Shown here: positions 1 through 5,870 of the stretch, piece after piece
Layout: each line of letters opens with the position of its first letter
Position numbering within the stretch: the first letter of the stretch is position 1
Assembly: GCA_019090765.1 (NCBI GenBank)
Contig: JAHRVJ010000056.1
Location: forward strand, 1 to 8,153
Origin: Ilumatobacteraceae bacterium
GTDB taxonomy: Bacteria > Actinomycetota > Acidimicrobiia > Acidimicrobiales > Ilumatobacteraceae
Length of the DNA stretch: 8,153 bases
Reading direction: 5' to 3'
Position numbers and translations under genes: made by a program
Notes under the pieces: model-generated
What the model saw: only the letters and a program-made list of their open reading frames with translations
Database searches by the model: none
What the model was told of the DNA's origin: nothing

Positions 1-433
1 CGAGGCGCAGGCGCTGGGCGTACGCCAGTAAAGTCGATCCAGCCAGCAGCGTCCGATGGTGGCCAAGCACGGAAAATCCTGCGCGTTGCCACCAGGGGGT
101 GATCGAACCTGATGCCGCAAGTGTGGCTCGTGTGCCTTCCATTAGCTCACCGAACCTCACCCCGCTCGGGCAAGCCGGTTCGCAACCACGACACTGCACA
201 CAGGTTTCGACAAATTCGACAAAGTCGGTATCGATCGGCAGCGTGCCATTCTCGACCGCTCGCATGGCATCGATTCGGCCACGCGGAGAATACGACTCCT
301 CGCCTGTCACCCGGAAGGTCGGGCAGAACGGCAGGCAAAGTCCACAGCTGACGCAGGTGTTCAGCTTCTCGGGGTCGAGGCCGAGAACCGATTCGCCCAT
401 CACCGTTTGCTGAGCACTCGATGCTGCGGTCAT
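1..433 (-). CDS. glcF: Glycolate oxidase iron-sulfur subunit GlcF, N-terminal part (cut by window edge)
   Basis: GlcF carries electrons from the flavin subunits of glycolate oxidase towards the membrane quinone pool as glycolate is oxidised to glyoxylate. About 144 codons are visible, reading from an ATG at 433 out of the left edge. Two ferredoxin-type 4Fe-4S motifs are clear: CVSCGLCLPFCP at residues 27-38 and CVQCRGCEPACP at 78-89. This tandem pair at the N-terminus is the family layout. The C-terminal cysteine-rich (CCG) domains would lie outside the window. The ATG at 433 is preferred; a second in-frame ATG at 400 (Met12) would still keep both clusters. Neither has a convincing Shine-Dalgarno sequence. 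The gene is divergent from nei with a 28-bp gap and is separated from glcE by two opposite-strand genes. The GlpC anaerobic glycerol-3-phosphate subunit is the nearest alternative, made unlikely by glcD and glcE nearby. Confidence 0.94.
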   Translation of the reverse strand, partial: MTAASSAQQTVMGESVLGLDPEKLNTCVSCGLCLPFCPTFRVTGEESYSPRGRIDAMRAVENGTLPIDTDFVEFVETCVQCRGCEPACPSGVRFGELMEGTRATLAASGSITPWWQRAGFSVLGHHRTLLAGSTLLAYAQRLRL

Positions 434-441
434 ACCGCAGC
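423..441. promoter_or_regulatory. Perfect 8-bp inverted repeat around the glcF start codon
   Basis: GCTGCGGT, then CAT, then ACCGCAGC: two perfect 8-bp arms around a 3-bp centre, and the centre is the glcF ATG on the minus strand. The core GGT-CAT-ACC fits the GT-N3-AC pattern known for operators of the FadR subfamily of GntR regulators, which includes the glycolate and lactate regulators GlcC and LldR. It lacks the outer T and A of the usual TNGTNNNACNA form. Binding here could affect both divergent genes. No regulator gene is visible in the window, so the operator role is inferred. The same bases would also form an RNA hairpin in a glcF transcript with a leader. Confidence 0.45.
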
Positions 442-442
442 C

Positions 443-452
443 ATCGTACGGT
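443..452. promoter_or_regulatory. Overlapping divergent -10-like boxes for glcF and nei
   Basis: The ten bases ATCGTACGGT contain TACGGT on the plus strand (447-452) and TACGAT on the minus strand (448-443). Both fit TAnnnT. Each ends exactly 9 bases before its start codon (462 and 433), a distance that would give transcripts with almost no leader, as is common in Actinomycetota. No -35 hexamer is recognisable on either side. The boxes are short and degenerate, so the symmetry is the main support. Confidence 0.35.
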
Positions 453-461
453 CTGGCTGGC

Positions 462-1274
462 ATGCCTGAAGGCCACACGATTCACAAGATTGCAAAAGAC
501 CACAGCAAGTTGCTCGTTGGGCGCCCAATCGGTGTCTCCAGCCCGCAGGGCCGGTTCGCTGAAAGCGCCATGCGTATCGACGGTGCGTTCCTGAACCGGA
601 TAGAGCCACGCGGCAAGCATCTCTTTTACGAATGGGACAGCGGCGAGGTCGGCCACGTTCACCTCGGCCTGTTCGGCAAGTTTCGAGTGCAGGTTGGACC
701 CACTCTCAACGACCCGATTGGTGAGGTGCGGATGCGACTCACCACTGAAACGGAAACGGCGGAGATCGTCACGATCGACCTGAGCGGACCGACAATTTGC
801 TCACTCGATGCCCCTGACGTGCGGATCTCGATTTTGGCCCGGCTGGGGCCCGACCCTCTCCGTCGGAACTCCAAACCCGATCGCATGATCGACAAGATCC
901 GCGCCAGCGATCGCGGCATCGGCGACCTGATCATGGACCAGTCGGTGGTCGCCGGCGTCGGCAACGTCTATCGGGCCGAAGCCCTTTTCGTCTTGGGCAT
1001 TCACCCGCTCAAACCCGGCCGCGAATTCGAGGTCGATGAACTTGAAGCCCTTTGGGAAACGATCCGAACAATGCTGCGACGGGGCGTCAGCGACGGACGA
1101 ATCGTTACGGTCTCCAGAGATGAAGTTGGGATTGGCCGGGGTCGACCGATCCCGCGGGAGGAAGCGACATACGCCTACAAGCGCGATCACTGCCTCAAGT
1201 GCGGTGACGAGATCCGCAGAATCGAGATCGCCAACCGAATCTGCTACTTCTGCCCTACGCATCAGGCGCGATAA
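462..1274 (+). CDS. nei: Fpg/Nei family DNA glycosylase (endonuclease VIII, Nei2-like)
   Basis: Base-excision repair enzyme that removes oxidised bases and nicks the abasic site by beta/delta-elimination. The protein is 270 aa, a normal length. It opens with MPEGHTIHK, with the catalytic Pro2 and Glu3 exposed after Met removal; this opening is typical of Nei, especially mycobacterial Nei2, rather than Fpg (usually MPELPEVE). Lys52 in GKHLF matches the conserved beta-elimination lysine. The helix-two-turn-helix DNA-binding segment lies at about 150-176, with MDQSVVAGVGNVYR at 158-171. A C-terminal zinc finger has Cys244, Cys247, Cys264 and His267 (C-x2-C-x16-C-x2-H), so the fourth ligand is His, not the usual Cys. 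The start is fixed by catalytic Pro2. The ALDH gene follows after 17 bp and is probably co-transcribed. Substrate preference cannot be read from the sequence. Confidence 0.93.
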   Translation: MPEGHTIHKIAKDHSKLLVGRPIGVSSPQGRFAESAMRIDGAFLNRIEPRGKHLFYEWDSGEVGHVHLGLFGKFRVQVGPTLNDPIGEVRMRLTTETETAEIVTIDLSGPTICSLDAPDVRISILARLGPDPLRRNSKPDRMIDKIRASDRGIGDLIMDQSVVAGVGNVYRAEALFVLGIHPLKPGREFEVDELEALWETIRTMLRRGVSDGRIVTVSRDEVGIGRGRPIPREEATYAYKRDHCLKCGDEIRRIEIANRICYFCPTHQAR

Positions 1275-1291
1275 CGATCTACGCTGAACGA

Positions 1292-2680
1292 ATGACTGCT
1301 GTTGAGTCCATTCCAGGCGTCGTCGAAGACCTTCGGGCAGGCTTCCGAGGCGGCGCACTCCACGAAGTCGAAGCCAGAGCCGGCCAGCTCCGCCAGCTTC
1401 GCTTGCTGCTAGTTGAGCAGGAAGGCCGCCTCATCGACGCGGTCGTTACCGACCTTGGTAAGCCTCGAATCGAGGCGTACATGGCCGAGATTGCTGGCAC
1501 CCTGTCCGAGGTCGACGAGGCACTCAAGCATCTCGAATCATGGAACAAGCCGCAGAAGGCCAAGGTGCCTCTCCCCCTCAAGCCCGGCGCTGGCCGTCTC
1601 CACCCGCAGCCGCTCGGCACGGTATGCATCATCGCCCCCTGGAACTATCCGATCCACCTGCTATTCGCTCCCCTTGTGCCGGCTTTGGCCGCCGGGAACA
1701 CAGCGGTCCTCAAGCCCTCCGAGGTTACGCCGACCGTCGCCGCGCTGATCGAGGAGCTCGTGCCCGAATACCTCGACAAACGGATTGTGTCAGTAGTGAA
1801 CGGCGGAGTAGCCGAGACCACCAAGCTGCTCGAGGAACAGTTCGACCACATCTTCTACACCGGCAATGGCGTAGTCGCCCGGGTCGTGATGGCCGCCGCG
1901 GCAAAGCACTTGACCCCAGTCACGCTCGAACTGGGTGGAAAGAGCCCGACCATCGTCGCCGCCGACGCGAACATCAAGATCGCCGCTCGACGAATTGCGT
2001 GGGCCAAGTTCATCAACGCCGGTCAAACTTGTGTGGCCCCGGATTACATCCTTGTTGAAGACGGCGTCGAGGAGGAGCTGCTTGCGGCCCTGCAAGCCAC
2101 CATCACCGGCTTCTACGGCGACGACCCGCAGGCCTCGCCTGACTTCGCTCGGATCGTCAACGAGCGTCACCACGACCGCCTGACCGCGCTCCTCGATGGA
2201 GGCGGCTACGAGACGATCGTCACCGGCGGCAGCTACGACCGCACCGGGTGCTACCTTGCGCCGACGGTTCTCGCGGGCGTCGAGCCTGACGCGGCCGTGA
2301 TGAGTGAGGAGATCTTCGGGCCGATCTTGCCCGTCCTCAAGGTGGGCAGTATTGACGAAGCCATCGACTTCGTCAACGAACGCGACAAGCCGCTCGCGCT
2401 CTATGCGTTTAGTGCGAGTGATGCAGTGCTCGACCGCATTGTCGAACACACATCGGCCGGTGGCGTCACGCTCAACCATGCACTGCTGCACCTTGCAGTT
2501 CCTGACCTGCCATTCGGCGGTATCGGGCCGAGCGGCATGGGTTCGTACCACGGCAAGGCCGGATTCGATGTCTTCTCTCACCACAAGCCAGTGTTCAAGA
2601 AGGGGATTCGCCCCGACCCCACCCTCACCTACCCGCCATACACCAAGCGCAAGCAGAACCTGCTCCGCAAGTTCATCTGA
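1292..2680 (+). CDS. Aldehyde dehydrogenase, class 3 (ALDH3-like)
   Basis: NAD(P)-dependent oxidation of an aldehyde to its carboxylic acid. The 462-aa protein matches the class 3 length and architecture. Visible motifs are APWNYP at 115-120 (oxyanion Asn118), KPSE at 141-144, TLELGGKSP at 211-219 (general base Glu213), NAGQTCVAPDYIL at 242-254 (catalytic Cys247), EEIFGP at 339-344, and LPFGGIGPSGMGSYHGK at 406-422. The stretch AAAKHLTPVTLELGGKSP and the CVAPDY context closely resemble mammalian ALDH3A1/3A2. There is no hydrophobic C-terminal tail like that of ALDH3A2, so it is probably soluble. The usual Gly-Lys after the YTG motif is Ala-Arg here (196-197). It lies 17 bp after nei and its stop is one base from the convergent glcE stop. 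The substrate is unknown; medium-chain or fatty aldehydes are usual for the class. Confidence 0.95.
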   Translation: MTAVESIPGVVEDLRAGFRGGALHEVEARAGQLRQLRLLLVEQEGRLIDAVVTDLGKPRIEAYMAEIAGTLSEVDEALKHLESWNKPQKAKVPLPLKPGAGRLHPQPLGTVCIIAPWNYPIHLLFAPLVPALAAGNTAVLKPSEVTPTVAALIEELVPEYLDKRIVSVVNGGVAETTKLLEEQFDHIFYTGNGVVARVVMAAAAKHLTPVTLELGGKSPTIVAADANIKIAARRIAWAKFINAGQTCVAPDYILVEDGVEEELLAALQATITGFYGDDPQASPDFARIVNERHHDRLTALLDGGGYETIVTGGSYDRTGCYLAPTVLAGVEPDAAVMSEEIFGPILPVLKVGSIDEAIDFVNERDKPLALYAFSASDAVLDRIVEHTSAGGVTLNHALLHLAVPDLPFGGIGPSGMGSYHGKAGFDVFSHHKPVFKKGIRPDPTLTYPPYTKRKQNLLRKFI

Positions 2681-2681
2681 G

Positions 2682-3578
2682 CTAGTCGGCCAACCCCGGA
2701 TTCAGGCGACCGGCCGGGTCAAACTCGTGTCTGATCCGTCGGTTCATTTCAACTACCGCGGCGTCCTGCTCGCGGTTAGGCGCCGGGCGAGTGTGGTGCA
2801 CGATGCCGACCCCGATTTCGGCGACAAACGAGCCGGGGGTCGCGACTCTCAAGGATTCAAGTTCTGATGGAGACATCGACCAGCGCGCTTGCTGAGGGAG
2901 GGTCGACGGTCCGTCGGTTTCGACCATGCCCGTGGTTGAGGCCTCGGCGGCTATGTCGTCGGCATGGCCTTCGAGATGAACCCATACAGTTGCGCCATCC
3001 CACAGCACCGAGATCGGCCGGTATAGCTCGGCGATTAGTTCCCACGGGTCACGTTCACTCATGAACCACTGCTCAGCTTGTGCTCTGGGCCGAGTCCGCA
3101 AGATCACATCCGAGAAAAAGCCCAATGTTCCCCGCGAGCCAACTAGCAGGCGACACAAATCGAAGCCGCTCACGTTCTTGACCGTTGGCCCACCGGCTTT
3201 CACCACTTCACCTGCTGCCGACACATAGTGCGTTTGCAACAGGGCATCACGGATCGGCCCGTAGCCCAGACGGTCGATCCCGCTCTGGCCGACCGCGAGC
3301 GCTCCCCCAATTGTTCCACCTGATGGAATGACTACCCGTTGACCGTGCTCGCGCAGCGCAGCATCGACCTCCTCGACCGGCGTTCCGGCCCCGCACTTGA
3401 TCGTCATCTCAGCGGGCTGAACCCACTCGATCCCCACGGGAGCGTGGACGAGCCGCACCCCATCGACAGCACCGGAGCGTGTGCCCGATCCGGCTATGGT
3501 GACCTCGCCCTCAGCACCAACTTCGGTCGCGAAACGCTCACTAGCCGCGTCGAGGAAATTCGCCTCGGTGCTACTCAT
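2682..3578 (-). CDS. glcE: Glycolate oxidase FAD-binding subunit GlcE
   Basis: Second flavin-type subunit of membrane-associated glycolate oxidase, working with GlcD and GlcF. The protein is 298 aa from the ATG at 3578. The PCMH-type FAD-binding half is well kept: SGGTIGGALAVGQSG at 86-100, then GGPTVKNVSGFDLCRLLVGS at 129-148, followed by RGTLGF; these are GlcE hallmarks. It ends with RIRHEFDPAGRLNPG, the usual closing motif of FAD-linked oxidases. E. coli GlcE is about 350 aa, so this one is shorter, mainly after the FAD domain. The 3578 ATG forms an ATGA overlap with the glcD stop and is 7 bases from GGAAGGGG. An ATG six bases upstream (3584) is possible but sits too close to that ribosome-binding site. 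The gene runs tail to tail into the ALDH gene with a 1-bp gap. Confidence 0.92.
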   Translation of the reverse strand: MSSTEANFLDAASERFATEVGAEGEVTIAGSGTRSGAVDGVRLVHAPVGIEWVQPAEMTIKCGAGTPVEEVDAALREHGQRVVIPSGGTIGGALAVGQSGIDRLGYGPIRDALLQTHYVSAAGEVVKAGGPTVKNVSGFDLCRLLVGSRGTLGFFSDVILRTRPRAQAEQWFMSERDPWELIAELYRPISVLWDGATVWVHLEGHADDIAAEASTTGMVETDGPSTLPQQARWSMSPSELESLRVATPGSFVAEIGVGIVHHTRPAPNREQDAAVVEMNRRIRHEFDPAGRLNPGLAD

Positions 3579-5056
3579 ACCCATGCCCCTTCCGGAGCAC
3601 TGTGGATGTCACCGCATGTAGCCGGGCTCGGCAACACCTTGTCGGGATTGGCAAGCAGCGCGGGGTCGAATGCTCTACGCAGATCGGCCTGCGCGGCAAG
3701 ATCCACGTCGGAGAACATCAGCGGCATCAGGTCGCGCTTCTCGAGGCCGATCCCGTGCTCGCCGCTTAGCACTCCCCCAGCAGCGACCGAGGCTCGCACA
3801 ATTTCGTCACCGGCTGAACGAACGCGGTCCATGACGCCCGGTTCGCGAGCGTCGAACACGAGCAAGGGGTGCAGATTGCCGTCACCGGCGTGGAAGACAT
3901 TAATGATGAAGAGCTCGTAGCGGTCGGCGATCTCATAGATCTCGTCGAGCACACCGGGTAGACGGTGCCGAGGAACCACGGTGTCGTGTAGGTAGTAGTT
4001 CGGCTTGACCCGCGAGATTGCACCGAAGGCCGACTTGCGTCCCTTCCATAACAAGGCCCGCTCGGCTTCGTCGGCCGCCACTCTGATGCCACCTACGTTT
4101 CTCGCCTGGGCCAACTCAAGAATGCGCGCCACGTCGGCCTCCACCCCGGCAGGCAAGCCGACTACCTCAATCAGTAGCGCCGCTGCTTGCTCGACTGGTA
4201 ATCCGGCATGGACATACTCCTCCACCACTTGCAGGCATAGCTGATCCATCATTTCAACCGCGGCAGGAACAATCCCGTCGGCAATGATGTCGCTCACCAA
4301 ATATGCGCCGTCAGCCACCGTGCTGAAATCCAACAGCAAGGTCGCGACTTCGAAAGGATTCGCCATCAACTTCACGGCAATCTTGGTGGCCACCCCAAAC
4401 ATGCCTTCGCTGCCGATGAACGCTCCACGCAGATCAAGTCCATCGGGCTCGGGGTCTTCGCCGCCCAGCATGGTGATCGTGCCATCGGGCAGCACAACTT
4501 CGATGGCGTGAATGTGGGCGCTGGTCACGCCGTCGGCAAGACAGTGTGGGCCGCCAGAGTTATTCGCAACGTTGCCGCCGATCGAGCAGGTCTGCTGACT
4601 ACTCGGGTCGGGAGCGAAGTGGACACCAAGATGAGCGATTTGGGTGGATAGATCTAGGTTCAGCACCCCCGGTTCGACCCAGGCAATACGGTTGACCGGA
4701 TCGACGGAGAGGATCCGATTCATCTTCGATAGCGAAATGACAATCGCTCCGTCCGGCGGGACTGCGCCCCCAGAGAGCCCGGTGCCCGATCCGCGGGCAA
4801 CGAAGGGCACGTTGAACTCGTTGGCGACCTGCACCACTGCCTGAACGTCGTCTCGCGATTCGGCAAAGCAAACGACACTCGCATGTCCCGACATGTTCGA
4901 AGCGTCATGCCGATACAAGTTCACTTCGGTGGCCGAATCGCGTACCTGGTCGGGCCGCAGTCGCACCCTGAGGCGGTCGACTAGCTCGGTGCCCGAACTA
5001 TTGGACTGGGATTCGGATTGGAAGGTAGACACCGGAGCCGAAACCTTGGCGCTCAT
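3575..5056 (-). CDS. glcD: Glycolate oxidase FAD-linked subunit GlcD
   Basis: Catalytic flavoprotein subunit that oxidises glycolate (sometimes also D-lactate) to the 2-oxo acid. At 493 aa it is close to the 499 aa of E. coli GlcD. The PCMH-type FAD domain spans about 57-235: VARGSGTGLSGGAVP at 87-100 and TCSIGGNVANNSGGPHC at 156-172 bind FAD. The C-terminal oxidase cap (about 270-475) carries NVFHAGDGNLHPLLVFD at 386-402 and GGVLSGEHGIGLEKRD at 427-442. The His residues in these two motifs belong to the active site of the family. The first 25 residues are Ser/Gln-rich and probably disordered. The ATG at 5056 overlaps the stop of the preceding small gene by ATGA. A D-lactate dehydrogenase of the same family is the main alternative; the glcE and glcF neighbours favour glycolate oxidase. 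Confidence 0.95.
   Translation of the reverse strand: MSAKVSAPVSTFQSESQSNSSGTELVDRLRVRLRPDQVRDSATEVNLYRHDASNMSGHASVVCFAESRDDVQAVVQVANEFNVPFVARGSGTGLSGGAVPPDGAIVISLSKMNRILSVDPVNRIAWVEPGVLNLDLSTQIAHLGVHFAPDPSSQQTCSIGGNVANNSGGPHCLADGVTSAHIHAIEVVLPDGTITMLGGEDPEPDGLDLRGAFIGSEGMFGVATKIAVKLMANPFEVATLLLDFSTVADGAYLVSDIIADGIVPAAVEMMDQLCLQVVEEYVHAGLPVEQAAALLIEVVGLPAGVEADVARILELAQARNVGGIRVAADEAERALLWKGRKSAFGAISRVKPNYYLHDTVVPRHRLPGVLDEIYEIADRYELFIINVFHAGDGNLHPLLVFDAREPGVMDRVRSAGDEIVRASVAAGGVLSGEHGIGLEKRDLMPLMFSDVDLAAQADLRRAFDPALLANPDKVLPSPATCGDIHSAPEGAWV
3586..3593 (-). promoter_or_regulatory. Ribosome-binding site of glcE
   Basis: GGAAGGGG on the minus strand, inside the last codons of glcD. It is 7 bases before the ATG at 3578 but only 1 base before the ATG at 3584. 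This favours the 3578 start and the ATGA overlap. Confidence 0.6.
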
Positions 5057-5403
5057 CGGCGAGCCCGGTGCTCCCGCCGTCGCATCACGATCACTCGGCC
5101 ACTCTCGACGGGCACCCCGTCGACGAACACTTTGTCACCGGGATCCACGTGATCTTCCAACGATTCAAGACGCCCCTCACGACGTGCCCGAAGTTCATCT
5201 TCGGTGTGACGCATCACCTGGCGCCCCTCGCGTACGGCATCGACTACGTCGCGCCCCTTCTCTCGCGCAACGCTGATGGCCGAGCGGGCGACTTGCCCCG
5301 GAGCAATCTGGGAAGCAGTCTCCTTCACCTTCTTTTTCGCATAGCCAGCCGACGCCAGCCCAACTGCAGTGCCGCCGAGAAACCATGTGGCCCGCTTGAT
5401 CAT
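5053..5403 (-). CDS. Small membrane-anchored hypothetical protein (DUF6167-like by position and form)
   Basis: A 116-aa protein of unknown function. One hydrophobic, glycine-rich segment at about 6-21 (TWFLGGTAVGLASAGY) follows the start MIKRA and is followed by a basic, probably helical stretch (KKKVKE, then residues 40-85 rich in Arg, Glu and Ala). It looks like a single-pass anchor with a cytoplasmic tail. The C-terminal 25 residues are strongly basic (VMRRREHRARR). Small proteins of this form follow a DUF948 gene in the rarA-alaS region of many Actinomycetota (DUF6167), which is the basis of the call; the match is from memory of the family and needs a profile search. It overlaps its upstream and downstream genes by ATGA and has the best Shine-Dalgarno sequence in the window. 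Confidence 0.75.
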   Translation of the reverse strand: MIKRATWFLGGTAVGLASAGYAKKKVKETASQIAPGQVARSAISVAREKGRDVVDAVREGRQVMRHTEDELRARREGRLESLEDHVDPGDKVFVDGVPVESGRVIVMRRREHRARR

Positions 5404-5870
5404 GCTCGTCTCCTTTGCCGACGGCTACGGAACTCGTCGCGTGGCTCGGTCAGTTCGATTACTCTCGGTCCCGCTTCGATTGGCCCCATCCCCCGTTGCC
5501 GGGGCTGACCCCGTAGCCGAGCGATCGTGCGTGACGTGCCTCGTGCGAATCCGGCAGCCTTGATCATCGGGGAAGAAAAGGCCGTCCGCGCCACGCGACC
5601 TGAAACCGCATCACCGATCGCTTCGGCCGATCCGAGCACATTGTCAAAACGTTCCAGGTCTGAACGCGCTTCGAGCACCGACTCGCGCGCCTCGTCAGCC
5701 GAAGACTGCAACTCGACTAGCAGCGGCCGCGTTTCGGACTTCAGATCATCGACCTCTCGGCGCATATCTCGCAGCGCATCGAGAACACGCATCAGCACTA
5801 CAACCAGCGCCGCGAACCCGATTGATAGCAACACGGCCGCGACAACGGCAACAAGCTCTCCGGCGGTCAT
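5400..5870 (-). CDS. DUF948 domain membrane protein
   Basis: A 156-aa protein with one N-terminal membrane helix at about 6-28 (LVAVVAAVLLSIGFAALVVV), followed at once by a long charged helix, about 29-85, with heptad-like spacing and probably a coiled coil (RVLDALRDMRREVDDLKSE). This helix-plus-coil arrangement is what DUF948 proteins show. The C-terminal 40 residues are basic and low in complexity, ending RSRRQRRRA. The function of the family is not established; its members are sometimes compared with methyl-accepting or envelope stress proteins, without firm support. The start ATG at 5870 overlaps the rarA stop (ATGA) and the stop overlaps the next start in the same way. The pairing with rarA and a small DUF6167-like gene is a recurrent actinobacterial arrangement. 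Confidence 0.85.
   Translation of the reverse strand: MTAGELVAVVAAVLLSIGFAALVVVLMRVLDALRDMRREVDDLKSETRPLLVELQSSADEARESVLEARSDLERFDNVLGSAEAIGDAVSGRVARTAFSSPMIKAAGFARGTSRTIARLRGQPRQRGMGPIEAGPRVIELTEPRDEFRSRRQRRRA
5410..5416 (-). promoter_or_regulatory. Ribosome-binding site of the small membrane protein gene
   Basis: AAAGGAG on the minus strand, 6 bases before the ATG at 5403 and inside the end of the DUF948 gene. It is the only near-perfect Shine-Dalgarno sequence seen in this window, and it fixes the start. Confidence 0.75.

Noticed and set aside
147..662. Minus-strand open frame of 171 codons across the glcF/nei gap
   Set aside because: It overlaps glcF in another frame and nei in antisense; the glcF frame holds both 4Fe-4S motifs.
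801..1358. Minus-strand open frame of 185 codons opposite nei
   Set aside because: Antisense shadow of the nei frame, without recognisable features.
1790..2584. Minus-strand open frame of 264 codons inside the ALDH gene
   Set aside because: It mirrors the ALDH coding frame, has no family motif, and ALDH is complete with all catalytic residues.
433..2681. Recent mobile insertion of nei-ALDH into the glc cluster
   Set aside because: No terminal inverted repeats, target duplications, integrase or clear base-composition change are visible.
2708..2720. GC-rich palindrome near the ALDH/glcE ends, considered as a terminator
   Set aside because: It lies within glcE codons for the conserved DPAGRLNP end and has no T-run on either strand.
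5490..5513. CCCCG / CGGGG / CCCCG runs able to form short hairpins
   Set aside because: They lie inside the DUF948 coding sequence in the basic, low-complexity tail; the stems are 4-5 bp with no T-run.
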